Shown piece by piece: positions 1-5,250 of a stretch of 5,250 nt of DNA. The DNA is from Micrococcaceae bacterium UBA7136 (GTDB taxonomy: Bacteria > Actinomycetota > Actinomycetes > Actinomycetales > Micrococcaceae). The position numbers and the translations under genes were made by a program. Under the pieces are notes generated by a model that was not told where the DNA came from, made no database searches, and worked only from the letters and a program-made list of their open reading frames with translations. The number at the start of each line of letters is the position of its first letter. Position 1 is the stretch's first letter. The stretch spans positions 1,534 to 6,783 of the forward strand of contig DKXC01000004.1 of the NCBI GenBank assembly GCA_002492045.1, given 5' to 3'.

Positions 1-152
1 GCCAGGGTGGACTTGCCGGAGCCGTTGGGGCCCATGATGGCGTGGATTTCACCAGACTTGATGGTCAGGTTAACGCCCTTGAGGATGGGCTTGGTGTTTT
101 CGTCGTCCAGGATGACGGAGACGTGGAGGTCCTTGATTTCAAGGGTTGCCAT
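1..152 (-). CDS. sufC: SufC, Fe-S cluster assembly ATPase (N-terminal 50 codons, cut by window edge)
   Basis: SufC is the cytosolic ABC-type ATPase of the SufBC2D scaffold; ATP binding drives the conformational change that opens the SufB-SufD interface for cluster assembly. The visible product begins MATLEIKDLHV and carries a Walker A motif, GPNGSGKST, at residues 41-49, preceded by the SufC-typical GEIHAIM (34-40). The Q-loop, signature and Walker B lie beyond the left edge. The ATG at 150-152 follows an AGGAGA ribosome site with 8 bases between. It lies 30 bp after the sufD stop with no terminator between, so it is the third structural gene of the same transcript. Walker A alone would fit any ABC ATPase; the position after sufB-sufD and the N-terminal sequence make SufC nearly certain. 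Confidence 0.95.
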   Translation of the reverse strand, partial: MATLEIKDLHVSVILDDENTKPILKGVNLTIKSGEIHAIMGPNGSGKSTL

Positions 153-160
153 AGTGTTTT

Positions 161-166
161 TCTCCT
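161..166 (-). promoter_or_regulatory. Ribosome binding site of sufC
   Basis: The minus strand reads AGGAGA, 8 bases before the sufC ATG. It is the strongest Shine-Dalgarno match in the operon and fixes the sufC start. Confidence 0.8.
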
Positions 167-182
167 GTAAGAAGCTAAAAGT

Positions 183-1430
183 TTAGTTGTTGGAAATTGC
201 CAGTTCGGCTTCGAGAGCCTCGGTCAGCTGCTCTTCCAGCTCGGGGATACGAATCTGCTGGATGATTTCGTTGAGGAAGCCGCGAACAACCAGGCGACGG
301 GCCTCAGCCTCAGGGATACCGCGGGCCTGCAGGTACCAGAGGTGCTGCTCGTCCAGCTGGCCGGTGGTCGAGGCGTGGCCGGCACCCTCAATGAGGCCGG
401 TCTCAATTTCCAGGTTGGGGACGGAGTCGGCGCGGGGGCCGTCTTCCAGGATCAGGTTGCGGTTGAGCTCGTAGGTGTCGGTACCTTCTGCTTCCTTACC
501 GATCAGCACGTCGCCCACCCAGACGGAGTGAGCGGCCTTGCCCTGCAGGGCACCCTTGTAGGTGACGCGGGACTTGCAGTTGGGCACGGTGTGGGCCACA
601 AAGAGACGGTTCTCGATGTGCTGGCCAGCGTCCACAAAGTAGAGGCCGTACATTTCGGTCTCGGCGCCGGGGGCGGTGAACTTGGTGGAGGGGGTGACCC
701 GCACCAGGTCGCCACCCAGGGAGACGTTGACGTGCTTGAACTTGGAGTCCCGGCCCAGAGAAGCGTACTGGGCGGAGGCGTGGATGGCGTCATCGTCCCA
801 CTGCTGAACGCTAATGACGGTCAGAGAGGAAGAGTCGCCTACCTTGAACTCGATGTTCTGGGAGAGCACAGCAGAGCCGGAGTGGCGCAGCACCAGAACA
901 GCCTTCGAGAAGGGCTTGGTCTCAACAAAGATGTGCTGAGCGGCAGCTTCCTTGGCCTCACCGCGGATAGCAACCTCAATGATGGAGTCCAGTTCAGCTT
1001 CGGCCGGCACGGTAATAGCAGTGGCCTGGGCAAAGGAGGACCAGGCGTTGGCAGCTACCCGGTCTTCGGGGATGCCAGCGCTACCGATACGGGCGTCGGT
1101 CCGCTCGATGGTCTCAACGGTCACCTGGGCGGGTGCCTTGATGTCCAGGGCAGGAGCCTGGCCGGTCAGGGCCTCGGTGTGCAGGCCGCCCAGTCGCTTG
1201 AGGGGGGTGAAGCGCCAGTCTTCTTCCCGGCCGGTCAGGGGGGCGAAGTCCTCTACCAGGTAGGAGGTCTTACGCTCGGCCCGGGAGCCGTCAATCTGCA
1301 CCTTGTCGGTGTTGTGCTTAGAGACGCGGATGGTGTCGTCCTGGGCGAACTCGGTGGCGAGCTTTTCGCCTTCCTGGTCCATGCCGGGGATGACGGGGTT
1401 GTTGTGCCCCTGCTTTTCAGTGCTAGCCAT
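183..1430 (-). CDS. sufD: SufD, Fe-S cluster assembly scaffold protein
   Basis: SufD is the catalytically poor paralogue of SufB and its partner in the cytosolic SufBC2D complex, where the nascent cluster forms at the SufB-SufD interface. The 415-residue product has the actinobacterial SufD N-terminal block with GREEDWRFTPLKRL (67-80), then the beta-helix core (about 145-335, including HTVPNCKS at 271-278), then the C-terminal SufBD signature GHASTTGQLDEQHLWYLQAR (341-360) and the helical tail. His342 in that signature is the likely counterpart of E. coli SufD His360, the interface residue implicated in cluster formation. The ATG lies one base after the sufB TAA, with only a weak TAGG five bases upstream, so translation is probably coupled to sufB. 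Length is usual for the family, with no frameshift. The later in-frame Met17 is a less likely start. Confidence 0.97.
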   Translation of the reverse strand: MASTEKQGHNNPVIPGMDQEGEKLATEFAQDDTIRVSKHNTDKVQIDGSRAERKTSYLVEDFAPLTGREEDWRFTPLKRLGGLHTEALTGQAPALDIKAPAQVTVETIERTDARIGSAGIPEDRVAANAWSSFAQATAITVPAEAELDSIIEVAIRGEAKEAAAQHIFVETKPFSKAVLVLRHSGSAVLSQNIEFKVGDSSSLTVISVQQWDDDAIHASAQYASLGRDSKFKHVNVSLGGDLVRVTPSTKFTAPGAETEMYGLYFVDAGQHIENRLFVAHTVPNCKSRVTYKGALQGKAAHSVWVGDVLIGKEAEGTDTYELNRNLILEDGPRADSVPNLEIETGLIEGAGHASTTGQLDEQHLWYLQARGIPEAEARRLVVRGFLNEIIQQIRIPELEEQLTEALEAELAISNN

Positions 1431-1431
1431 A

Positions 1432-2889
1432 TTAGCCTACAGATCCTTCCATCTGGAGTTCGATCAGGCGGTTGAGTTCGAGTGCGTATTCCATGGGCAG
1501 CTCGCGGGCGATGGGCTCGACGAAGCCGCGGACGATCATGGCCATGGCCTCGTCCTCGGGCAGGCCGCGCTGCTGCAGGTAGAAGAGCTGCTCTTCAGAA
1601 ACACGGGAGACGGTTGCCTCATGCCCCATGGTGACGTCGTCCTCGCGGATGTCTACGTAGGGGTAGGTGTCGGAGCGGGAGATGGTGTCCACCAGCAGGG
1701 CGTCACAGACCACGGAGCTCTTGGCGTGGGAGGCGCCTTCACGTACCTGAACCAGGCCTCGGTAGGCGGAGCGGCCGCCGTTGCGGGCTACCGACTTAGA
1801 GACGATGGTAGAGGAGGTGTTGGGGGCGATGTGCACCATCTTGGAACCGGTGTCCTGGTGCTGGCCCTCACCGGCAAAGGCGATGGAGAGGGTCTCACCC
1901 TTGGCGTGCTCACCCACCATGTAGACGGCCGGGTACTTCTGGGTGACCTTAGAACCGATGTTGCCGTCGATCCACTCCATGGTGGCACCCTCGTGGGCGA
2001 TAGCCCGCTTGGTGACCAGGTTGTAGACGTTGTTGGACCAGTTCTGGATGGTGGTGTAGCGAACGCGGGCGTTCTTCTTGACGATGATCTCAACAACGGC
2101 CGAGTGCAGGGAGTCGGTCTTATAGATGGGGGCGGTGCAGCCCTCAATGTAGTGAACGTAGGAGCCCTCGTCAGCGATAATCAGGGTGCGCTCGAACTGG
2201 CCCATGTTCTCGGTGTTGATACGGAAGTAGGCCTGCAGGGGGATTTCTACGTGGACGCCCGGGGGGACGTAGACGAAGGAGCCACCAGACCAGACCGCAG
2301 TGTTAAGGGCTGCAAACTTGTTGTCACCGGCGGGAATAACGGAGCCGAAGTACTCTTCGAAGAACTCGGGGTGTTCCTTGAGGGCGGTATCGGTGTCCAG
2401 GAAGATGACGCCCTGGGCTTCCAGGTCTTCACGAATCTGGTGGTAGACCACCTCGGACTCGTACTGGGCGGCTACACCGGCAACCAGGCGGTTACGTTCA
2501 GCTTCGGGAATACCCAGCTTCTCGTAGGTGGTGCGGATGTCTTCGGGCAGGTCTTCCCAGGTCTCAGCCTGACGCTCAGTGGAGCGGACGAAGTACTTGA
2601 TGTTGTCGAAGTCGATGCCTGACAGATCAGCACCCCAGGCGGGCATGGGCTTGCGGTCGAAGAACTTGAGGGCCTTCAGGCGCAGATCTAGCATCCATTC
2701 GGGCTCGTTCTTCTTGGCGGAGATGTCGCGGACTACGTCCTCATCCAGGCCGCGCTTGGCTGCCTGGCCGGCTTCGTCGGAGTCAGCCCAACCGTACTCG
2801 TAGGTACCGATACCTTCGAGTTCGGGGTTTGCCTCCAGAATCTCGGAAATGACGGTGTTGTTGGCTTCGCGCCCAACCTGTTCAGTCAT
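1432..2889 (-). CDS. sufB: SufB, Fe-S cluster assembly scaffold protein
   Basis: SufB accepts persulfide sulfur and, with SufD and SufC, assembles Fe-S clusters in the cytosol. The 485-residue product shows the classic SufB series: WSGGSFVYVPPGV (200-212), FRIN (222-225), YIEGCTAP (247-254), QNW (282-284), CDALLVD (395-401) and the C-terminal GHEATVSRVSEEQLFYLQQR (422-441). By alignment in the head, Arg223, Asn225, Cys251, Gln282 and Trp284 match the E. coli sulfur-tunnel residues, and Cys395 matches the essential E. coli Cys405. The frame can be extended to a GTG at 2914-2916 (nine more codons), but that start lacks a ribosome site, whereas the ATG at 2887-2889 has AGAAAGG five bases upstream; the ATG is chosen. 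Unlike M. tuberculosis SufB, EGCTAP is not split by an intein. It overlaps no neighbour, and sufD follows after one base. Confidence 0.98.
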   Translation of the reverse strand: MTEQVGREANNTVISEILEANPELEGIGTYEYGWADSDEAGQAAKRGLDEDVVRDISAKKNEPEWMLDLRLKALKFFDRKPMPAWGADLSGIDFDNIKYFVRSTERQAETWEDLPEDIRTTYEKLGIPEAERNRLVAGVAAQYESEVVYHQIREDLEAQGVIFLDTDTALKEHPEFFEEYFGSVIPAGDNKFAALNTAVWSGGSFVYVPPGVHVEIPLQAYFRINTENMGQFERTLIIADEGSYVHYIEGCTAPIYKTDSLHSAVVEIIVKKNARVRYTTIQNWSNNVYNLVTKRAIAHEGATMEWIDGNIGSKVTQKYPAVYMVGEHAKGETLSIAFAGEGQHQDTGSKMVHIAPNTSSTIVSKSVARNGGRSAYRGLVQVREGASHAKSSVVCDALLVDTISRSDTYPYVDIREDDVTMGHEATVSRVSEEQLFYLQQRGLPEDEAMAMIVRGFVEPIARELPMEYALELNRLIELQMEGSVG

Positions 2890-2894
2890 TAGGG

Positions 2895-2901
2895 CCTTTC
2901 T
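2895..2901 (-). promoter_or_regulatory. Ribosome binding site deciding the sufB start
   Basis: The minus strand reads AGAAAGG, five bases before the ATG at 2889. The identical heptamer precedes sufR. It supports the ATG over the in-frame GTG 27 bases upstream, which has no purine-rich site before it. Confidence 0.75.
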
Positions 2902-2911
2902 TACTGGTTGT

Positions 2912-2931
2912 TTCACGGTTCATGTGAACAC
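2912..2931. promoter_or_regulatory. Nested inverted repeats upstream of sufB, candidate operator
   Basis: Two overlapping inverted repeats are seen: GTTCA-TG-TGAAC at 2918-2929, and TTCAC-N7-GTGAA at 2912-2928. They lie 23-42 bp before the sufB ATG, in the only gap between sufR and the structural genes. The element sits where a SufR operator controlling sufBDC could be, and it shares a bipartite motif with the palindrome before sufR (see findings). No convincing -35/-10 pair was found around it, so its role as an operator is inferred from symmetry and position only. Confidence 0.4.
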
Positions 2932-2948
2932 TTTTTCGTGCAGCCTTT

Positions 2949-2963
2949 GCCCGTCTGGCGGGC
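2949..2963. other. Small GC-rich hairpin between sufR and sufB
   Basis: GCCCG and CGGGC form a 5-bp stem around a 5-base loop, 30 bases downstream of the sufR stop. On the minus strand it is followed by AAAGGCTGCAC, not a T run, so it does not look like an intrinsic terminator. It could modestly affect transcript processing or read-through between sufR and sufB, or be chance in GC-rich sequence. Confidence 0.25.
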
Positions 2964-2992
2964 CCCTGACTGCTGGGAAATCTAGTGCTTAG

Positions 2993-3760
2993 CTACTGGG
3001 CTGCTTCTTCTGCTGGCCCGGGCTCTTCCGCTTTTTCTTCTGCCAGGCTGGCAGTCAGGCGGGAAAGGGGAATGTGGGTGGTGCAGACGTGGGCCCCCTG
3101 GGCCATGGTGGAGAGCCTGCGGACGTCCACCCCTAGCAGGTCTGCAATCAGCTGGGTTTCCTGATCGCAGAAGACAGTGAAGTCTTCGGCTAGGTCTCGC
3201 ACCGGGCAGTGGCCCTGGCAGAGCTGCATAGAGGCAATCATAGACTCAGGCAGGCGAGTGACAGCTCCCAGGCTGGGTCCCATGGGGGCAGCTGAGGCTA
3301 CAAATCCGTCCCGGCTCATGGCGTCAGCCAGGGCCTGAGCCCGGTCTGCGATATTAGGGCCGGCTGCTTCAACCAGGGGCCGGTAGCGTTCTTCCATTTC
3401 GCTGACCCGGGCAGTGGCGAACTGCTTGAGGGCTTCTTCACCGACGGTCTGCCGCAGCATGGTCAGGGCGTCCTTGGCGATCATGAGGTAGTCGTTGCCC
3501 AGCTGGCTGTGCCCCTGAGGGGCGATAACGTAGCGGCGGGCAGGACGTCCGGCGCCTGCTCCGTGCTGGCGATGGCTGGTGACTTCGACCAGGTGTTCTT
3601 CTTCCAGGGCGTCCAGGTGGCGACGGATGGCGGCGGGGGTCAGGCTCAGTAGTTCACCGAGCTTGGCGGCAGAAACAGGGCCGTGAGTCAGGACTCCTTG
3701 GAGCACCCGGTCTCGTGTGCGTTCTTCTGTTTCTGCAGAGCCTTGGCGTCCCTTTGCCAT
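2993..3760 (-). CDS. sufR: SufR, Fe-S-sensing winged-helix transcriptional repressor
   Basis: SufR proteins are homodimeric DNA-binding regulators whose [4Fe-4S] cluster reports cluster supply; in other actinobacteria the cluster-bound form represses suf. The 255-residue product has an N-terminal winged helix-turn-helix (about 15-60, with LGELLSLTPAAIRRHLDALE), a glycine/arginine-rich wing (GAGAGRPARRYVI, 67-79), a helical dimerisation region, and a C-terminal cysteine block: CPVRDLAEDFTVFC (Cys185, Cys198) and GAHVCTTHIP (Cys226), plus Cys181 just before. It ends in an acidic, alanine-rich tail (about 239-255). The frame allows an ATG at 3785-3787, but the ATG at 3758-3760 has AGAAAGG seven bases upstream and the outer one has no well-placed site, so the inner start is used. 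It heads the suf cluster, 103 bp before sufB, and may regulate its own promoter. Confidence 0.93.
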   Translation of the reverse strand: MAKGRQGSAETEERTRDRVLQGVLTHGPVSAAKLGELLSLTPAAIRRHLDALEEEHLVEVTSHRQHGAGAGRPARRYVIAPQGHSQLGNDYLMIAKDALTMLRQTVGEEALKQFATARVSEMEERYRPLVEAAGPNIADRAQALADAMSRDGFVASAAPMGPSLGAVTRLPESMIASMQLCQGHCPVRDLAEDFTVFCDQETQLIADLLGVDVRRLSTMAQGAHVCTTHIPLSRLTASLAEEKAEEPGPAEEAAQ

Positions 3761-3767
3761 GCGCGAA

Positions 3768-3774
3768 CCTTTCT
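3768..3774 (-). promoter_or_regulatory. Ribosome binding site deciding the sufR start
   Basis: The minus strand reads AGAAAGG, seven bases before the ATG at 3760. It favours that start over the ATG at 3787, whose nearest purine-rich stretch (AGGA) lies about 12 bases away. Confidence 0.75.
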
Positions 3775-3856
3775 CTGCGGAATACATAAGTAAAGCATGT
3801 CCTAATTGACCATGAACGTCTAGTAAGGACTGCCTATCTTCACCCAGGGGAGAAGT

Positions 3857-3879
3857 TTATTATGAATAATTCATAATAA
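3857..3879. promoter_or_regulatory. Perfect 23-bp palindrome, probable operator in the divergent region
   Basis: TTATTATGAAT, one central A, then ATTCATAATAA: two perfectly complementary 11-bp arms. It lies 97 bp upstream of the sufR ATG and 80 bp upstream of the exporter GTG, just downstream of the candidate sufR promoter, where a repressor would block transcription. The inner 15 bp have the 7-1-7 geometry and AAT-N-ATT core of Fur-family boxes, but SufR itself or a MarR-type protein could also bind. No T run follows on either strand, so it is not a terminator. The binding protein is unknown. Confidence 0.65.
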
Positions 3880-3888
3880 CACCCTTTC

Positions 3889-3917
3889 AGTATAACTTTC
3901 CCACCCCAAGCCGTCCA
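3889..3917 (-). promoter_or_regulatory. sufR: Candidate sufR (suf operon) promoter
   Basis: On the minus strand, a -10-like TATACT (3889-3894, 5 of 6 to consensus) and a -35-like TGGACG (3912-3917, 4 of 6) are 17 bp apart. Transcription would start near 3882, giving a leader of about 120 bases and placing the 23-bp palindrome at the start of the transcript. This is a pattern match by eye; other -10-like hexamers exist in this AT-rich stretch. Confidence 0.4.
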
Positions 3918-3947
3918 GACTTGAAGGGTATGAAGAGACAGAAAGTC

Positions 3948-3953
3948 TAGAAT
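3948..3953 (+). promoter_or_regulatory. -10 element of a probable leaderless promoter for the exporter
   Basis: TAGAAT matches TATAAT at 5 of 6 and the actinobacterial TANNNT form. Only six bases (AAACAA) separate it from the GTG start, so the transcript would begin at or next to the start codon. There is no Shine-Dalgarno site directly before the GTG. A TTGAAG at 3921-3926 resembles a -35 but is 21 bp away, too far for ordinary spacing. Confidence 0.55.
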
Positions 3954-3959
3954 AAACAA

Positions 3960-4985
3960 GTGACCAAAGCCCAGACCCCCACCGCCAGCCTCAGCCTGCA
4001 AAGAGGCAGACCAGAGCCCGTCCTCACCCTCCAGCAGGTCAGCAAATACTTCAAACCCGCCAAGGACTACCGTCCTGCCCAGGCCCAAGACCTAATCCCC
4101 CAGGGCCTCTACCCTGCCCTTCAAGACCTGACCCTCGAGATCTACCCCGGCCAGGTCACCGTCCTGCTGGGAGCCAACGGGGCCGGAAAAAGCACCACCC
4201 TGGCCTGTATGCAGGGGCTCATGAAACCAGATCAAGGTCGGGTACGGCTCCTAGGACTCGACCCCTGGCAGGCCAGCAGCCAGCTGCGAGCCCAGGTAGG
4301 GATCATGTTGCAAGAAAGCGGACTCCCCCAGGCAGCCCGCCCCCTGCCTCTTCTACGGCACCTGGCCCGCCTCTACACCAGGCCTCTAGATCCCGACCAG
4401 CTGGCAGCCCAGCTAGGCATCGACCGCTACAAGGGCAGTATCCGCAGACTCTCCGGCGGCCAAAAACAAAAGGTAGCCCTAGCAGCCGCCCTGATCGGCC
4501 AGCCCAGAGTCCTCTTCCTGGACGAACCCACCGCCGGCATGGACCCCCAGGCCCGCACCCAGGTCTTCGACCTCATCCGCCAGCTCAAAGAGCAGGGAGT
4601 AGCCATCATCCTGACCACCCACCTGCTGGATGACGCCCAAAAAATTGCCGACCAAATCTACATGCTCCACCAGGGCAGGCTCCTGGCCTCCGGCCCCATC
4701 GAGGACTTCCTAGCCCGAGGTCAAGGCAAGCAACCAGAACTCAGCTTCCACACCAGCCCCGACCTCACCCTCCAAGACGTCTGGCCAGCTGGGCCACCGA
4801 CGGGCCTAGAACTGGCCCAAGAAACCCCCGGCCATTACCGCCTGACCGGTCCCCTGACCCCCCAGCACCTGGCAGACTTGACCGCCTACTGGGCAGCCCA
4901 GGGAACCCTGCCCCAGCAGCTCTCCCTAGCCAAACGCAGCCTGGAAGACATCTACCTGGAACTAGCCAAAGGTAAGGACGTATGA
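3960..4985 (+). CDS. ABC transporter ATP-binding protein, DrrA/CcmA-like exporter family
   Basis: This is the nucleotide-binding subunit of an ABC-2 type exporter, working at the cytoplasmic face with the permease that overlaps it. Of 341 residues, the ATPase domain shows Walker A GANGAGKST (71-79), Q-loop Gln118, signature LSGGQ (164-168), Walker B VLFLDEP with Glu189 (184-190), D-loop GMD (193-195) and H-loop His221. The C-terminal domain ends in SLEDIYLEL (327-335), typical of drug/antibiotic exporter ATPases. Walker A sits unusually far in: about 16-20 extra residues (near 33-50) follow VSKYF. GTG at 3960 is the only ATG/GTG/TTG start before Walker A, and an in-frame TAG at 3948 closes the frame upstream. 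Ten leucines are CTA, against one in sufB and none in sufD. Orthologous position to Rv1458c is inferred; substrate unknown. Confidence 0.93.
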   Translation: MTKAQTPTASLSLQRGRPEPVLTLQQVSKYFKPAKDYRPAQAQDLIPQGLYPALQDLTLEIYPGQVTVLLGANGAGKSTTLACMQGLMKPDQGRVRLLGLDPWQASSQLRAQVGIMLQESGLPQAARPLPLLRHLARLYTRPLDPDQLAAQLGIDRYKGSIRRLSGGQKQKVALAAALIGQPRVLFLDEPTAGMDPQARTQVFDLIRQLKEQGVAIILTTHLLDDAQKIADQIYMLHQGRLLASGPIEDFLARGQGKQPELSFHTSPDLTLQDVWPAGPPTGLELAQETPGHYRLTGPLTPQHLADLTAYWAAQGTLPQQLSLAKRSLEDIYLELAKGKDV

Positions 4986-5250
4986 GAGAAGAAAGCCAGC
5001 AGCTAGCAGCCCCCGCCTACCGGCGGATTCTAGCCCAGGGAGCCTACGAGACCATCAGCGTCCTCAAAAACGCCGAACAGCTCATGGTCTCCCTAGCCTT
5101 CCCCCTCATGGCCCTGGGCGCCCTGACCTTCACCAGCTTCCTGGATCCCTGGGCCCAAGAGGCCGGAGTCCAGCGGGTAGATATTGCCCTCCCCGGGGTC
5201 CTGGCCCTCTGCCTGCTCTCTACCGCCTTGACCGGCCAGGGCATCGCCAC
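4982..5250 (+). CDS. ABC-2 type exporter permease (N-terminal 89 codons, cut by window edge)
   Basis: This is the membrane subunit expected to pair with the preceding ATPase. The visible 89 residues hold a polar N-terminus (1-33, with ILAQGAYETISVLKNAEQ), a first membrane segment (about 34-54, LMVSLAFPLMALGALTF), a short outside loop, and the start of a second hydrophobic segment (about 68-84, IALPGVLALCLLSTALTGQG). The PGVLAL...STALTGQGIAT stretch is characteristic of ABC-2 membrane proteins. The ATG overlaps the ATPase stop as ATGA, and AAAGG lies nine bases upstream, indicating coupled translation and a shared transcript. CTA leucine codons (three here) match the ATPase gene. The substrate cannot be inferred; association with the suf locus suggests but does not prove a role in iron, heme or redox homeostasis. 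Confidence 0.88.
   Translation, partial: MREESQQLAAPAYRRILAQGAYETISVLKNAEQLMVSLAFPLMALGALTFTSFLDPWAQEAGVQRVDIALPGVLALCLLSTALTGQGIA

Noticed and set aside
2130..2160. SufB intein, as in M. tuberculosis, at the EGCTAP site
   Set aside because: The motif is continuous (residues 249-254) and SufB has normal length, so no intein is present.
342..2622. Two long plus-strand open frames (342-1475, 377 codons; 1303-2622, 439 codons) opposite sufD and sufB
   Set aside because: They are Gly/Val/Leu-rich, resemble no family and lie wholly antisense to strongly conserved SufD and SufB. C-ending codons on the sense strand leave few stops in the matching antisense frame, which explains their length.
2890..2916. 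N-terminal extension of SufB to a GTG at 2916
   Set aside because: There is no ribosome site before the GTG, its nine codons do not resemble SufB N-termini, and the ATG at 2889 has AGAAAGG at good spacing.
2900..2928. sufB promoter reading TTCACA-17 bp-AGTAAG on the minus strand
   Set aside because: The -10 matches only 3 of 6, and the start site would fall inside or after the ribosome site, leaving sufB without it.
3857..3879. Palindrome read as an intrinsic terminator
   Set aside because: The stem is almost all A/T and no T run follows on either strand; its site between divergent starts fits an operator.
3840..4088. Minus-strand 82-codon frame across the divergent region
   Set aside because: It runs antisense to the exporter ATPase N-terminus, covers the operator and promoter elements, and has no recognisable domain.
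1..5250. Mobile elements, CRISPR arrays, tRNA or rRNA genes, toxin-antitoxin or phage genes
   Set aside because: No repeat-spacer pattern, transposase or integrase motif, or structural RNA was seen; apart from the two gaps discussed, the window is dense with recognised genes.

Overview
This is a high-GC window with C-ending codons. Its gene order (sufR-sufB-sufD-sufC, with an ABC exporter pair pointing the other way from sufR) is typical of Actinomycetota. The proteins look most like Micrococcales/Micrococcaceae (Rothia, Kocuria or Arthrobacter-like). That placement rests on recognising protein sequence and gene order; no search was run.

Layout: minus strand, right to left, sufR (2993-3760), a 103-bp gap, sufB (1432-2889), sufD (183-1430, one base after sufB) and the first 50 codons of sufC (1-152, running off the left edge). 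Plus strand: a GTG-started ABC ATPase (3960-4985) overlaps by ATGA the start of an ABC-2 type permease (4982 to the right edge). The 199-bp divergent region 3761-3959 is AT-rich. It holds a perfect 23-bp palindrome, a candidate sufR promoter and a candidate leaderless promoter for the exporter.

Function: SufB, SufC and SufD form the SufBC2D scaffold that builds iron-sulfur clusters; the cysteine desulfurase and sulfur carrier (SufS, SufU) would be expected beyond the left edge. SufR is a winged-helix repressor that senses Fe-S status through cysteine ligands and would regulate the operon. The exporter pair matches the genes found divergently beside suf in many actinobacteria (the Rv1458c/Rv1457c arrangement in Mycobacterium tuberculosis). 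Its substrate cannot be told from sequence.

The coding content is a conventional housekeeping suf locus. I see no mobile element, CRISPR array, RNA gene or new enzymatic system. What merits a second look is regulatory: the 23-bp palindrome, a related element before sufB, and the exporter's apparent leaderless GTG start.
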